A program made the translations under genes and the position numbers. Positions 27,914-36,983 of a stretch of 64,000 nucleotides of DNA are shown here, piece after piece. Within the stretch, counting starts at the first letter, position 1; every line of letters starts with the position of its first letter. Under the pieces are notes generated by a model. It did no database searches. It saw only the letters and a program-made list of their open reading frames with translations, and had not been told where the DNA came from. Source of the stretch: Clostridiaceae bacterium M8S5 (lineage in GTDB: Bacteria; Bacillota; Clostridia; Tissierellales; MCWD3); the NCBI GenBank assembly GCA_029227815.1, contig CP118523.1:248001-312000 (forward strand). Direction: 5' to 3'.

Positions 27914-27948
27914 GGAAGTGTCTAAGGACGCTTCCTATTTATATTTTA
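27914..27948 (+). terminator. Probable terminator
   Basis: GGAAGTGTC and GACGCTTCC arms (27914-27935, one G-T pair) followed by an interrupted T-rich stretch. Confidence 0.5.
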
Positions 27949-28093
27949 GACTATTATACACAATTAAATGGGGCAAGATAATAAGCACCGTTATAAATAA
28001 GTGTAATAATCATAAAACTACACAAAATATAGTAGAGATTTAAACTCATTTATAACAAATAATTGAAGTCTTGACACAAAAGGAGTGATGAAC

Positions 28094-28969
28094 TTGAAAA
28101 ATACAATATTAAATGCATTGAAAAAATGGATAGCCATAATAAGCATTATAAGCATAGGTTTATGTGGTATATATTTTTTTACAAAAGTAACTACGACTGA
28201 TGAAGAAAAAGAAAATAAAGAAGTTGTTGATTTAAATGAAAAGCGCACTGATAAAAGTTCTAATAAAGATAAGGAAGCAGGCACGAAAATAAAAACAAAA
28301 GATGAAGAAAAATCAAGTATAAGTGATAAAATAATTTGCATAGATCCAGGACATCAATTAAAAGGAAATTTAGAAAAAGAAGCAGTAGCACCAAATAGTA
28401 AAATTGTTAAATTCAAATGTTCGTCAGGAACAGTAGGTGTCAGTACAAAGATAAGAGAAGAAAAATTAAATTTAGAAGTGGGATTACTTTTAAAACAAAA
28501 ACTGATAAATGAAGGTGCAAAGGTAGTAATGACAAGAGAAACTTCAAAAGTGGATATAAGTAATGTTGAAAGAGCGGAGATAAGTAATAAAGCAAATTCA
28601 GATGTATTTATCAGAATTCATACGGATGGTAGTGAGAATCATAATGTTGCTGGGATATCAGTACTAGTTCCAAATGATAAATATATCAAAGATAAAAAAA
28701 TGTTGCAAAGAAGTTATGATATAGGTAGTTGTGTTTTAAAGTCGGTAGTTGAGCATACGAAAGCGAAAAATAAAGGCATAATTAAGAGAGGAGATATATC
28801 AGGCTTTAATTGGTCAAAAAAACCAGTGATATTGATAGAGATGGGATTTATGACTAATCCTGATGAGGATAAAAAATTAAATGCTAAACAATATCAAAAT
28901 AAAATAGTGGAAGGAATAATAGATGGATTAAAGCGCTATTTTGATCAAGATAATAAAAATTCACGATAA
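28094..28969 (+). CDS. N-acetylmuramoyl-L-alanine amidase (Amidase_3), membrane-anchored
   Basis: 291 residues. A transmembrane anchor (about 9-30, WIAIISIISIGLCGIYFF) and a charged Lys/Glu linker (to about 75) precede the zinc amidase domain. Zinc ligands are His in CIDPGHQ, Glu in TKIREEKLN and His in FIRIHTDGS; the catalytic Glu is in LIEMGFMTNPDED near the end. It cleaves the MurNAc-L-Ala bond of peptidoglycan outside the membrane, in cell-wall turnover, sporulation or germination. The start is uncertain: AAAGGAG ends at 28085, giving 8-bp spacing to TTG 28094 but only 2 bp to ATG 28088. Confidence 0.88.
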   Translation: MKNTILNALKKWIAIISIISIGLCGIYFFTKVTTTDEEKENKEVVDLNEKRTDKSSNKDKEAGTKIKTKDEEKSSISDKIICIDPGHQLKGNLEKEAVAPNSKIVKFKCSSGTVGVSTKIREEKLNLEVGLLLKQKLINEGAKVVMTRETSKVDISNVERAEISNKANSDVFIRIHTDGSENHNVAGISVLVPNDKYIKDKKMLQRSYDIGSCVLKSVVEHTKAKNKGIIKRGDISGFNWSKKPVILIEMGFMTNPDEDKKLNAKQYQNKIVEGIIDGLKRYFDQDNKNSR

Positions 28970-29087
28970 ATTTAGTTTCAATTTTGATTTTAATGTTTTT
29001 CTAGTGCAAATATTTTTTGTATAAGTGTACGTTTATTCTATCTGTTCGTTTATATAGTGTACAACTAGTTAAGCAAGGGAATAAATT

Positions 29088-29225
29088 ATGATTAATAAAG
29101 AACTAAAGAAAATATATAAAGATTATAGTAAAGAACTTTATTTGTATGTATTTTCTTTATGTAAAAATCACTATATAGCTGAAGAAATAGTCAACAAAGT
29201 ATTTTACAGAGCTTTTATAATATAA
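29088..29225 (+). pseudogene. Truncated ECF sigma factor (region 2 fragment)
   Basis: A 45-codon frame from ATG 29088 to TAA 29223-29225 encodes IYKDYSKELYLYVFSLCKNH, then IAEEIVNKVFYRAFI, the core-binding region 2 of extracytoplasmic-function sigma factors (usually ...AEDIVQETFxRAxx). Region 4 is entirely missing, as is the DNA-melting segment after RAFI. An AAGGGAATAAATT sequence ahead of the ATG is a fair ribosome site, so a short peptide might still be translated, but it cannot be a complete sigma factor. Confidence 0.62.
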
Positions 29226-29266
29226 ACAAAGGTCATATTTACTGCTGATAGTGATATGATCTTTGT
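29226..29266. terminator. Hairpin terminator behind the sigma-factor fragment
   Basis: AACAAAGGTCATAT and ATATGATCTTTGTT arms (one mismatch) around a 12-nt loop (29225-29267), followed by ATTTATATTTTT. Confidence 0.6.
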
Positions 29267-29396
29267 TATTTATATTTTTAAATAGTTACAAAGAAGATAA
29301 ATAGAGAAGGATTATTGAACCACCCTACATTATACCGATACAATTTAAATTAATCCACTACAATTTCAGTGAAAGCATTGAAAAAAGTAATTAAAT

Positions 29397-29440
29397 TTGA
29401 CACAATATAATTATATATAGATACAATTACACAATTGTAT
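29397..29440 (+). promoter_or_regulatory. pdxST promoter region with perfect palindrome
   Basis: TTGACA (29397-29402) and TACAAT (29422-29427; spacing 19, long) are followed by ATACAATT-ACAC-AATTGTAT, a perfect 8+4+8 palindrome at 29421-29440 covering the -10 and the presumed start of transcription. The half-site GATACAATTT also occurs at 29337. A vitamin B6-sensing regulator (PdxR type) is the natural candidate binder, though this site is not a recognised PdxR consensus. Confidence 0.45.
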
Positions 29441-29480
29441 TGGAACTAGAGTATCTAGATTAATATAAGGAGGCTTTGAA

Positions 29481-30359
29481 ATGGATAACAGATATGAACT
29501 AAACAAAAATCTTGCTGTAATGCTAAAGGGTGGAGTTATCATGGATGTAACAACTCCCGAAGAAGCAAAAATAGCACAGGAAGCTGGAGCATGTGCAGTT
29601 ATGGCTTTAGAAAGAGTACCTGCTGATATTAGAAAAAATGGTGGAGTGGCAAGAGCCTCAGACCCGAAGATGATTAAACAGATTCAAAAAGCTGTATCTT
29701 TACCAGTTATGGCTAAAGTAAGAATCGGACATTTTGTTGAAGCTCAGATATTAGAGGCCCTTAGTGTTGATTATATTGATGAGAGTGAAGTTTTAACACC
29801 AGCAGATCCAGCTCTTCATATTGACAAGAGGTCATTTAAAGTACCTTTTGTATGTGGAGCTAAAAATCTTGGAGAAGCTTTAAGAAGAATCGCAGAAGGA
29901 GCATCAATGATAAGAACTAAAGGAGAACCAGGTACAGGTGATGTGATAGAGGCGGTTAGACATATGAGGATGATGAATTCTGAGATAAGCAGAATCAAAG
30001 GGTTAGCAAAAGAAGAACTAATGAATGCTGCAAAACAGCTACAGGCACCTATTCATTTAGTGCAGTATGTACATGAACATGGCAAATTACCTGTTGTCAA
30101 TTTTGCAGCTGGTGGTGTTGCAACTCCTGCAGATGCAGCTATGATGATGCAATTAGGATGTGATGGTATATTTGTTGGATCAGGTATTTTTAAGTCTGGC
30201 GATCCTAAAAAAAGAGCTGCAGCTATAGTTAAAGCTGTTACAAACTATAACGATGCAAATATATTAGCAGAGGTATCAGAAGATATTGGAGAAGCAATGG
30301 TTGGGATTAATGTATATTCAATTAATGAAGAAGAAAGAATGGCTGATAGAGGGTACTAA
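29481..30359 (+). CDS. pdxS: Pyridoxal 5-phosphate synthase lyase/synthase subunit
   Basis: 292 residues, standard length. The whole sequence follows the Pdx1/PdxS pattern: [39 protein letters not shown] (with the catalytic Lys in AKVRIGH, about 83), the second catalytic Lys in [12 protein letters not shown] (about 151), and the phosphate loop [11 protein letters not shown]. It makes pyridoxal 5-phosphate from ribose 5-phosphate, glyceraldehyde 3-phosphate and ammonia supplied by PdxT. AAGGAGGC sets the start. pdxT begins one base after its stop codon. Confidence 0.97.
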   Translation: MDNRYELNKNLAVMLKGGVIMDVTTPEEAKIAQEAGACAVMALERVPADIRKNGGVARASDPKMIKQIQKAVSLPVMAKVRIGHFVEAQILEALSVDYIDESEVLTPADPALHIDKRSFKVPFVCGAKNLGEALRRIAEGASMIRTKGEPGTGDVIEAVRHMRMMNSEISRIKGLAKEELMNAAKQLQAPIHLVQYVHEHGKLPVVNFAAGGVATPADAAMMMQLGCDGIFVGSGIFKSGDPKKRAAAIVKAVTNYNDANILAEVSEDIGEAMVGINVYSINEEERMADRGY

Positions 30360-30360
30360 A

Positions 30361-30933
30361 ATGAAAAGAATAGGCGTATTAGCACTTCAAGGAGCTTTTA
30401 AAGAACATATAAAAATAATAAAATCATTAGGGCATGAAGCAGTAGAAATAAGAAAAGCTACGCAGTTAAATGATATACACGGGGTGATACTACCTGGTGG
30501 AGAAAGCACAGCAATAGGAAAGTTACTAAAAGATTTGAAAATAAAAGGGATACTAATAAAAAAAATCAATAGCGGATTACCAATATGGGGTACTTGTGCA
30601 GGTATGATTTTGCTAGCTAAAGAAATAGAAGGTGAAAAACCTTATCTTAAAGTTATGGATATCAGAGTTAGACGAAATGCATATGGAACTCAACTTGATA
30701 GCTTTATAAAAAACGAAGTTATAGAAAATATATCTAAAAAAGAAATTCCTTTGGTGTTTATAAGGGCACCGTATATTATAGATATAGGAGATAAGATTGA
30801 GGTACTTCATAAAACAGATGGAAACATTGTAGCAGCTCGACAAAATAATATGCTAGTTACATCGTTTCACCCAGAACTCACAGATGATAAAACTTTTCAT
30901 GAATACTTTATTTCTATGATAGATGATATATAA
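30361..30933 (+). CDS. pdxT: Pyridoxal 5-phosphate synthase glutaminase subunit
   Basis: 190 residues, standard length. Class I glutamine amidotransferase with nucleophile C79 in IWGTCAGMILL and the His/Glu pair in TSFHPELTDD near the C-terminus; the N-terminal RIGVLALQGAFKEHI and LPGGESTAIGKLL are PdxT signatures. It hydrolyses glutamine and channels ammonia to PdxS. ATG 30361 follows the pdxS stop by one base; an upstream in-frame ATG at 30286 lies inside pdxS and is rejected. The two form a classical 12+12 complex in relatives. Confidence 0.96.
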   Translation: MKRIGVLALQGAFKEHIKIIKSLGHEAVEIRKATQLNDIHGVILPGGESTAIGKLLKDLKIKGILIKKINSGLPIWGTCAGMILLAKEIEGEKPYLKVMDIRVRRNAYGTQLDSFIKNEVIENISKKEIPLVFIRAPYIIDIGDKIEVLHKTDGNIVAARQNNMLVTSFHPELTDDKTFHEYFISMIDDI

Positions 30934-30960
30934 TAAGAATTTAATAAGAAAGATTATATA

Positions 30961-30995
30961 AGAAGGGGATGTCTGGAGTTACAGACATCTTCTTC
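30961..30995. terminator. Terminator between convergent pdxT and the SLC13-type gene
   Basis: GATGTCTG / CAGACATC (30968-30989) inside wider AGAAG...CTTCTTC arms; usable in both directions although the T tract is poor. Confidence 0.6.
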
Positions 30996-31010
30996 GAACT
31001 TTATAACAAT

Positions 31011-32357
31011 CTAACTGAACACAAAATTCCACCAAGGCATACAAACAAATAGAATAAATATGAAAGTAAACATAGTAAGAAATATACCGAATTTCGCTAT
31101 CGTTTTTGTATCGTATAAACCTTCTCCATAACCAACCATTATAGTTGCATGATGAAAAGGTAAGATATATTGAACACTTACAATAGTATATACAAATAAA
31201 CACAGAATGGTAGAATTCTCAAATATACTTATATGCGCAATCATTGGTATTACTACAGAAGAAGTGGTGACTGCGCTACCTAACAAAAAATTAAGAATCA
31301 GAGTTATAAATGTCAAAAAAACTATAGACAAATGACCATGAGAGTTAGGCATAAATGTTATAAGCCAGTTTGCAAGCGTTTGTGAAAACCCACAATAATT
31401 CAATACACCTCCTAAAGAAAAAGCAGCTGTGAAGAATAAAAGTAAATTGTAATTAATGCTTTTCAGGCTGTCTATTTTTAGCAGACCTAATATTATACTT
31501 AAAATAACACCAATTGTCATTATAGACAAAGCACTAAGATTACTGAAACTTTGAGTTGCAAATCCTATAAATATGACAAAACATATTAAGATGGATTGCT
31601 TTTGTTGTTTGGTAAGTTGTTGTTCCTTTTTTTTAGTTAATCCTATAAAAGTTATTTTAAATAGTTCTTTTCTGAATATAAGTAAAAACATAAAAAAAGT
31701 AATGATGCAACAAATTATTGTTGGGATACTCATATAAAGTGCCCATTGACCCCAATTCATATTTGCACCTGATAATTTTACAACGACATAATTCAAAAGT
31801 GTATCAGCGTTTATAAAAAACATAGATGTAAAAGTTGAAGCAGTAAAAATACTGAAAAAAAGTATGCTCTTAGATGTACTTGGTATAGATTGTTTTGATA
31901 AAAATTCTCTATAAAATACTGCTAACAATATTACACGTGGAAATGGTTGTGGTATAAAAAATATCAATAAAAACCCTGCAATATATGAGAACAATACAAG
32001 CTTTATAGGAGTATTAGTCATTTTGTACATGATCTTTCTTGAGAATACCTTAGCAGTACCAGTAGAGGTTACAACATGGCTTATAAGGTATGAAAGTATA
32101 ATAATATAGAAGTTTTCTGTCATAGGAAATTTCAACACTACAGCAATAGGAGCGAGTTTGAGAAGTAAACAACTCGACAGAAATATACCTGCAATAACAT
32201 TATTGGCAACAGCTGATGTTCCCCATAAAACCAGCGTAGTGCAACAAATTACAGTTGGAAGTTTCATATTAAGATTCATTGGTAAGATTAAAATAAGGAT
32301 TATAGCACTTACTAATGAAAGATAAAGAATTTTAGGTTTTTTAATAATAGTAGACAT
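31011..32357 (-). CDS. SLC13/DASS-type anion permease
   Basis: 448 residues with about 11-12 hydrophobic helices. Characteristic of divalent anion:sodium symporters are the re-entrant regions: NNVIAGIFLSS-like and SHVVTSTGTAKVFSRK in the first half, and LGSAVTTSSVVIPMIAHISIF with a Ser-Asn/Ser-Thr-type motif in the second. It would import di- or tricarboxylates, sulfate or phosphate with Na+; the substrate is not readable. AAAAGGAGAAC precedes the ATG at 32357. Monocistronic, convergent with pdxT and divergent from the GH18-like gene. Confidence 0.75.
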   Translation of the reverse strand: MSTIIKKPKILYLSLVSAIILILILPMNLNMKLPTVICCTTLVLWGTSAVANNVIAGIFLSSCLLLKLAPIAVVLKFPMTENFYIIILSYLISHVVTSTGTAKVFSRKIMYKMTNTPIKLVLFSYIAGFLLIFFIPQPFPRVILLAVFYREFLSKQSIPSTSKSILFFSIFTASTFTSMFFINADTLLNYVVVKLSGANMNWGQWALYMSIPTIICCIITFFMFLLIFRKELFKITFIGLTKKKEQQLTKQQKQSILICFVIFIGFATQSFSNLSALSIMTIGVILSIILGLLKIDSLKSINYNLLLFFTAAFSLGGVLNYCGFSQTLANWLITFMPNSHGHLSIVFLTFITLILNFLLGSAVTTSSVVIPMIAHISIFENSTILCLFVYTIVSVQYILPFHHATIMVGYGEGLYDTKTIAKFGIFLTMFTFIFILFVCMPWWNFVFS

Positions 32358-32562
32358 ATAATGTTCTCCTTTTGCTTAATATGAATGTATATAATTATAA
32401 CTTAAGAAAAGTTCATATTGAATTTTAGCACATTAAATCATTTTGTTCAATACAACTCTTAGTTTATTTAAAATAACTTTGTATTTTAGAGAAGTAGATA
32501 TATTTAGCATATCTTTAACATAATTATTCTATAGCTAAAATAATTGAAATGGAGGATTTTAT

Positions 32563-33795
32563 ATGTTATGTTGTATGAACTTTCAACTACCTGATAATAT
32601 CAGAGCAAGGCTTAGAAGATGTTGTCGTATAATACAAAGAACTGTACTTTTTAAAAATGCTGAATATTTAACTTTACAAGATTGTTGTAACAAAGATACT
32701 ACCTTTTTTGTGCAGTTGATTAATGAACCACTACACAATGTGGAGTTAAGAAGATTAGGGATGAAAATGAACATATTAGTAGTAAGTAGGACATTAGCGG
32801 CTGAGAAACCAGATCTAGTAGCAGATCAAATTATGGAGCACGTTACTGAGTGGTCAACTACACCAATGCCACCTACATATCCTTGTGGATTTACTACAGA
32901 ATTAACAGGGGAATCTCTTGATGTAGGAAATGGTGTTTATCCTTGGCCATCACGAGTATTTTCTCCATTTGTAGATATCACAGCTTGGCCTACGTATCAG
33001 ATAGCAGATATGTCAACTGTAACAGGAGTCAAATTTTATAATTTAGGTTTTGTTGTATCTCAAAGTCCTACAGATTGTACCCCTAGCTGGGGAACATATT
33101 ATCCAATAAATCAAATACCAGCTATAGATCAGATTAAAAAACTGCGCGATATGGGTGGAGATATAACAGTTTCATTTGGTGGTGCTGCTAATACTCCTAT
33201 ACATATATGCGCTCCAGATGCTACTTCTATAAAAGATATATATATGAACGTTATAAACTTATATAACTTGCGTAGGATTGACTTTGATATAGAAAATCCT
33301 TGGGTAGAGTATACTGATGCTAATGAAAGAAATGCTCAAGCTTTAAAAATGTTGCAGGATGAATTGTCGTTTGATATAGAAATATGGTTGACACTACCTA
33401 TTTCTACTGAGGGGTTAGTACAGAGCGGTCTAACTATAGTGGGGCAAATGAAAGATGCAGGAGTTAATATCACTGGAGTAAATGGAATGACTATGGATTA
33501 TGGGCCACCTATTGAAGATATGGGGCAAGCTGCTATAGATGCTATCACAGGGCTTAATACTCAATTAGGTGGTGATGCGTGGGATATGATTGGTGCCACA
33601 CCTATGATAGGTAAAAATGATCAACCAGGTGAAACATTTACATTAGAGAATGCTTTGGCATTACTTGATTTTTGTAAATCTAAAAGTGTACGTATGATTT
33701 CTATGTGGTCATCAAATAGGGATACTAGCCAAGGTAGTGGTATACCACAGGAAGATAATCAGTTCTCTAAAACTTTCCAGCCGTATACAGATTGA
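32563..33795 (+). CDS. GH18 (chitinase-like) protein without signal peptide, Cys-rich N-terminus
   Basis: 410 residues. The C-terminal about 300 residues form a GH18 TIM barrel: VSFGGAANTP (the SxGG strand), RRIDFDIENPW with the catalytic Glu at 244 of the DxDxE motif (the first D of DxxDxDxE is Arg), and SMWSSNRDT as the final Trp strand. The first about 110 residues (MLCCMNF, LRRCCRII, LQDCC) contain five or more Cys and an aminoacyl or degradation-like helical domain that I do not recognise, and there is no signal peptide. It acts on beta-1,4-GlcNAc polymers or has lost activity; export is unclear. GGAGG sets the start. Confidence 0.8.
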   Translation: MLCCMNFQLPDNIRARLRRCCRIIQRTVLFKNAEYLTLQDCCNKDTTFFVQLINEPLHNVELRRLGMKMNILVVSRTLAAEKPDLVADQIMEHVTEWSTTPMPPTYPCGFTTELTGESLDVGNGVYPWPSRVFSPFVDITAWPTYQIADMSTVTGVKFYNLGFVVSQSPTDCTPSWGTYYPINQIPAIDQIKKLRDMGGDITVSFGGAANTPIHICAPDATSIKDIYMNVINLYNLRRIDFDIENPWVEYTDANERNAQALKMLQDELSFDIEIWLTLPISTEGLVQSGLTIVGQMKDAGVNITGVNGMTMDYGPPIEDMGQAAIDAITGLNTQLGGDAWDMIGATPMIGKNDQPGETFTLENALALLDFCKSKSVRMISMWSSNRDTSQGSGIPQEDNQFSKTFQPYTD

Positions 33796-33819
33796 TAACT
33801 ATATAAATTAAATTAAAAA

Positions 33820-33866
33820 AATAATAGTTTCACAGTATATCACCTGTGAACTATTATTTTTATTTT
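33820..33866. terminator. Bidirectional terminator
   Basis: AATAATAGTTTCACAG and CTGTGAACTATTATT arms with A tract on the left and T tract on the right, between convergent genes. Confidence 0.78.
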
Positions 33867-34697
33867 TTAGTTTAGTTTTCTTTTAACTATTATCTTATTT
33901 ATAAAGGTTACTGAAATTACAATTATTGAAAGACAGCACATAATCAAAAACAGTTTTGAAGATATTTTTTCTGGATATAAGAATCTCCCCCTATTAATCA
34001 GTATTATCAGAGGACTTAACTTAAGGCTATGAAAGTACCCAATAATTTGGCTAGCGATAATGAGAATACCTCCACCAGCTAAAGAACCTTTACCAAAAGC
34101 ATACAATCCAAAAATAAAAATCAGAATAATAAAGTACTTAATTAATAAATCAGATATAGAGTATATATTATTTCCATCTAAAGTTCCTCTAAAAGTACTC
34201 ATTAAAATTAGTAAATTTAAAATAACTATTGTATATAAACCACCTCTATTTACAAGGTGCTGATTTTCCCAAAATTTATATTTTTGAGTATTTATATTAC
34301 CACCAACAAGTATTTCTCCTATTGTTAGAAATTTTAGTTTCTTTGATAATGAATAGTAATAGTAAAACATGACTATTATAGCAAGAAGTATCCCTAAAGG
34401 AACAATCATTATGTCAAATGTAACTTTTTCAATTATATCTGATGTAACATGCATTCCTTTTATTTTATAGAATTCAAAATAATTCTTACAAGAGTTAACT
34501 ATAAAACCAGTGAAATTCAATTTGCCAAATAATAATGTTTTTAATAAACTTAATAGACCACAATATATGGTTATGCCTAGTAAAATATCAACAGCACATG
34601 CAACCAATCCATTTGAATCAGTTTCTTTAAGGATTTCTTCTTTTGTTAGAGTTCTTCTCTTTACTGAATTTAATTTAGTAAGTAAACGGTCATTCAT
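33867..34697 (-). CDS. Multi-pass membrane protein, possibly RDD-like
   Basis: 276 residues with six to seven hydrophobic stretches. A cytosolic N-terminus (to about 30) is followed by VACAVDILLGITIYC, and a central loop LKFLTIGEILVGGNI with KYKFW and LVNRGGLY resembles the layout of RDD-domain proteins (first helix with charged residue, then xTIGExLxG loop), but the Arg-Asp-Asp signature is not clear. AAAGGGGTG precedes the ATG at 34697. It is convergent with the GH18-like gene and no partner is evident. Treat the family name as tentative. Confidence 0.55.
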   Translation of the reverse strand: MNDRLLTKLNSVKRRTLTKEEILKETDSNGLVACAVDILLGITIYCGLLSLLKTLLFGKLNFTGFIVNSCKNYFEFYKIKGMHVTSDIIEKVTFDIMIVPLGILLAIIVMFYYYYSLSKKLKFLTIGEILVGGNINTQKYKFWENQHLVNRGGLYTIVILNLLILMSTFRGTLDGNNIYSISDLLIKYFIILIFIFGLYAFGKGSLAGGGILIIASQIIGYFHSLKLSPLIILINRGRFLYPEKISSKLFLIMCCLSIIVISVTFINKIIVKRKLN

Positions 34698-35029
34698 ATG
34701 CTACACCCCTTTGTTAAGACACATAATATATTACTCGATAGACAAAACACAATGCACACATTGAAAGGTCTTTACATCTTCTTTTTACATTACACTCATT
34801 ACTTGTTATTAAAACCATAATAAATCCTAATTTGATATATAATACAATTTATAATATATGTATAATGATGTTTTGTCAAGAATAATCAGAATATTTGTCA
34901 ATATGTTAACATATTAGACATAAGAATAGCTAACTTATATTGCCACTTAATCAGTGATATGTGCTATACTTTAGATATAAATGGATACTTTGATGGATTT
35001 CATAAAATAGCATTAAAAGGAGGTTACTG
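34698..35029. other. Divergent intergenic region
   Basis: 332 bp between the membrane protein and the methyltransferase. TTGCCA (34940-34945) and TATACT (34965-34970) are 19 bp apart and may be the methyltransferase promoter; nothing else is recognised. Confidence 0.35.
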
Positions 35030-35707
35030 ATGAAAGATAGCAACTATTATGCAAAAAAACTAAACTCACAAAATTTGTTTAAGGCATATGATACACATAT
35101 ACCTAGAATAAAGCAGTATTTGAATGAAGAAATAGAATTTGTTAGAAGGAATCTAACAGGAGATGAGAGAGTGCTAGAGCTAGGTGCAGGTTATGGACGA
35201 ATAGTGAAAGAGTTAGCTAGTAGCTGTAAATCAATTGTTGGTATTGATATATCCAAAGAAAGTGTTTTGCTTGCAAGAGAATATTTAAAGGGGATACATA
35301 ATGCAGAAATGATTACTATGGATGTACATAAACCAACATTTAAGAGCAAGTTTGATGTAGTGATTTGCTTACAAAATGGCTTATCAGCAATGAAAATAGC
35401 AACTGATGAATCAATAAAGAATATACTGAGAATGGTTACGGATGGTGGGAAAATTTACTTTAGCACGTATAGCGAAAAATTTTGGGAGCATAGATTGATG
35501 TGGTTTGAAGAACAATCAAACAAAGGACTACTTGGAGAAATAGACATGAGTAAAACGAAAGATGGAGTTATAATTTGTAAAGATGGATTTAAAGCAATAA
35601 CTCATACACCTGAGGATCTAAAAAAGATAGGAGAACTATCAGGCTATGAATATCAGATACAAGAGATGGATGAATCAAGTATATTTTTAATTATTCATAA
35701 AGAATAA
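35030..35707 (+). CDS. Class I SAM-dependent methyltransferase
   Basis: 225 residues. Rossmann-type motif I VLELGAGYGRIVKEL (about 46-60), motif II IVGIDISKES, and a strand FDVVICLQNGLSAMK for the active face. It lacks any signal for DNA, RNA or quinone specificity, so the acceptor is unknown; small-molecule methylation is most common for this type. AAAGGAGG precedes the ATG 8 bp upstream. It is monocistronic and convergent with the PucR regulator. Confidence 0.85.
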   Translation: MKDSNYYAKKLNSQNLFKAYDTHIPRIKQYLNEEIEFVRRNLTGDERVLELGAGYGRIVKELASSCKSIVGIDISKESVLLAREYLKGIHNAEMITMDVHKPTFKSKFDVVICLQNGLSAMKIATDESIKNILRMVTDGGKIYFSTYSEKFWEHRLMWFEEQSNKGLLGEIDMSKTKDGVIICKDGFKAITHTPEDLKKIGELSGYEYQIQEMDESSIFLIIHKE

Positions 35708-35728
35708 ATGTAAATAAATTCTATAGTT

Positions 35729-36868
35729 TTATAATAATAGCTTTTCGCATTTTAGTGCTATTGAAAGCTGTTCATAAAAATCACTGTCAGACTCTAATTC
35801 TAAAAGAGTCTTCATTTTTTGTATTCTATAACGTATGGTATTTTTATGCTGAAACATTACTTGTGAAGTTTTGGTTATATCACCTTTATTAATAATGTAT
35901 TCTCGGGCAGTCTCTAGAAGCTTACCATCATCGTAACAATAAAGAGGGTTTAACGTTTCATGTACATAACGCTTCATCCAACTACCTTTGTTTGGCAATA
36001 GTAATTTGTAGATTCCAATATTACAGTATTCTTGTGAAGACAATTCGTTAAGTTCACATGCTTGACTTGCATAAATACTTTCTTTAATAGACTTATCTAA
36101 ACTAATTATATCAATATAAATGTTGCTATAACCAATATAAAAATCATTATGGTTTATAGAAAGATTATTGAATATATACTCTCTATCAAGCTTTACATGC
36201 TTTGCTTCAATTGATTGATAGGTCATAATTACAATTAATCCATTACCATATTTGAAGACGCTGTGCTCAATGAATTGATTACGACTTCTTTTATACTTCT
36301 CGGCAATGCTTATAATGTTATCATCATTTATAAATCGCTTTTCTTTTAAGAAAAATACTTGATGCTCATTGTAAAAATGTCTATTAAGATCATAAGCTAA
36401 TTCTTTAACTACATTTGGTTTTAGCTCGTTTTTAAAAAGTGCTTCAATTTTAGTTTCTAATATTTCTATATGACTTCTTGATTGTAAACCTTTTAATAAA
36501 TCTTCAATAATATCCTCGAAATAAATATCCTCATTAAACAAAAAGATGGGAAAAGCATTTTTGTTTGCATAGCTAATAATATCCTCAGGTAGGTCTTGTA
36601 TGTATTTTTGTTTGATAGCAAGACAAGCTACATTACATTCGATCAAAGTTTTTATGCATGATTTTATTGCATTTATATCATTTCGAATCGGAGTAAAGGT
36701 CGTTAAAACAAAATCCCCATAAGTAAACATGCCATTGATACCTTCAATAACCTCATAATCCAATATACCAACTTTATCAATAGATTTGCTCATTCCTGAA
36801 ATACCAGCAATAAGTTTAAACGGCTTTAAATGGTTTAATTTAGTTGCTTCATAAACAGTGATAGACAT
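35729..36868 (-). CDS. PucR-family transcriptional regulator
   Basis: 379 residues. N-terminal PucR domain (about 1-125, with ATKLNHLKPFKLIAGISGMS and DYEVIEGINGMFTYGDFVLTT), a GGDEF-like degenerate central region, and the C-terminal helix-turn-helix (about 325-370: GDITKTSQVMFQHKNTIRYRIQKMKTLL). Members activate purine, amino-acid or amine catabolism genes in response to the substrate or nitrogen status. It is divergent from the operon starting at 36984, with 115 bp between, and almost certainly controls it. AAAAGGAGTAC precedes the ATG. Confidence 0.88.
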   Translation of the reverse strand: MSITVYEATKLNHLKPFKLIAGISGMSKSIDKVGILDYEVIEGINGMFTYGDFVLTTFTPIRNDINAIKSCIKTLIECNVACLAIKQKYIQDLPEDIISYANKNAFPIFLFNEDIYFEDIIEDLLKGLQSRSHIEILETKIEALFKNELKPNVVKELAYDLNRHFYNEHQVFFLKEKRFINDDNIISIAEKYKRSRNQFIEHSVFKYGNGLIVIMTYQSIEAKHVKLDREYIFNNLSINHNDFYIGYSNIYIDIISLDKSIKESIYASQACELNELSSQEYCNIGIYKLLLPNKGSWMKRYVHETLNPLYCYDDGKLLETAREYIINKGDITKTSQVMFQHKNTIRYRIQKMKTLLELESDSDFYEQLSIALKCEKLLL

Positions 36869-36913
36869 AAAAGTACTCCTTTTGTATATTATATAAATAT
36901 AATAGCATATTTT

Positions 36914-36944
36914 TTGACATAGTACAAATACAAGGATCTATATT
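36914..36944 (+). promoter_or_regulatory. Candidate promoter of the amino-acid operon
   Basis: TTGACA (36914-36919) and TATATT (36939-36944) separated by 19 bp, longer than ideal, which fits a promoter that needs the divergently encoded PucR protein. Confidence 0.35.
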
Positions 36945-36983
36945 TAGTATAAAATTATATTAATAAGAGAAAGGAGGAAAATT

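Noticed and set aside
30286..30360. Longer pdxT start
   Set aside because: It lies within pdxS; ATG 30361 matches family length.
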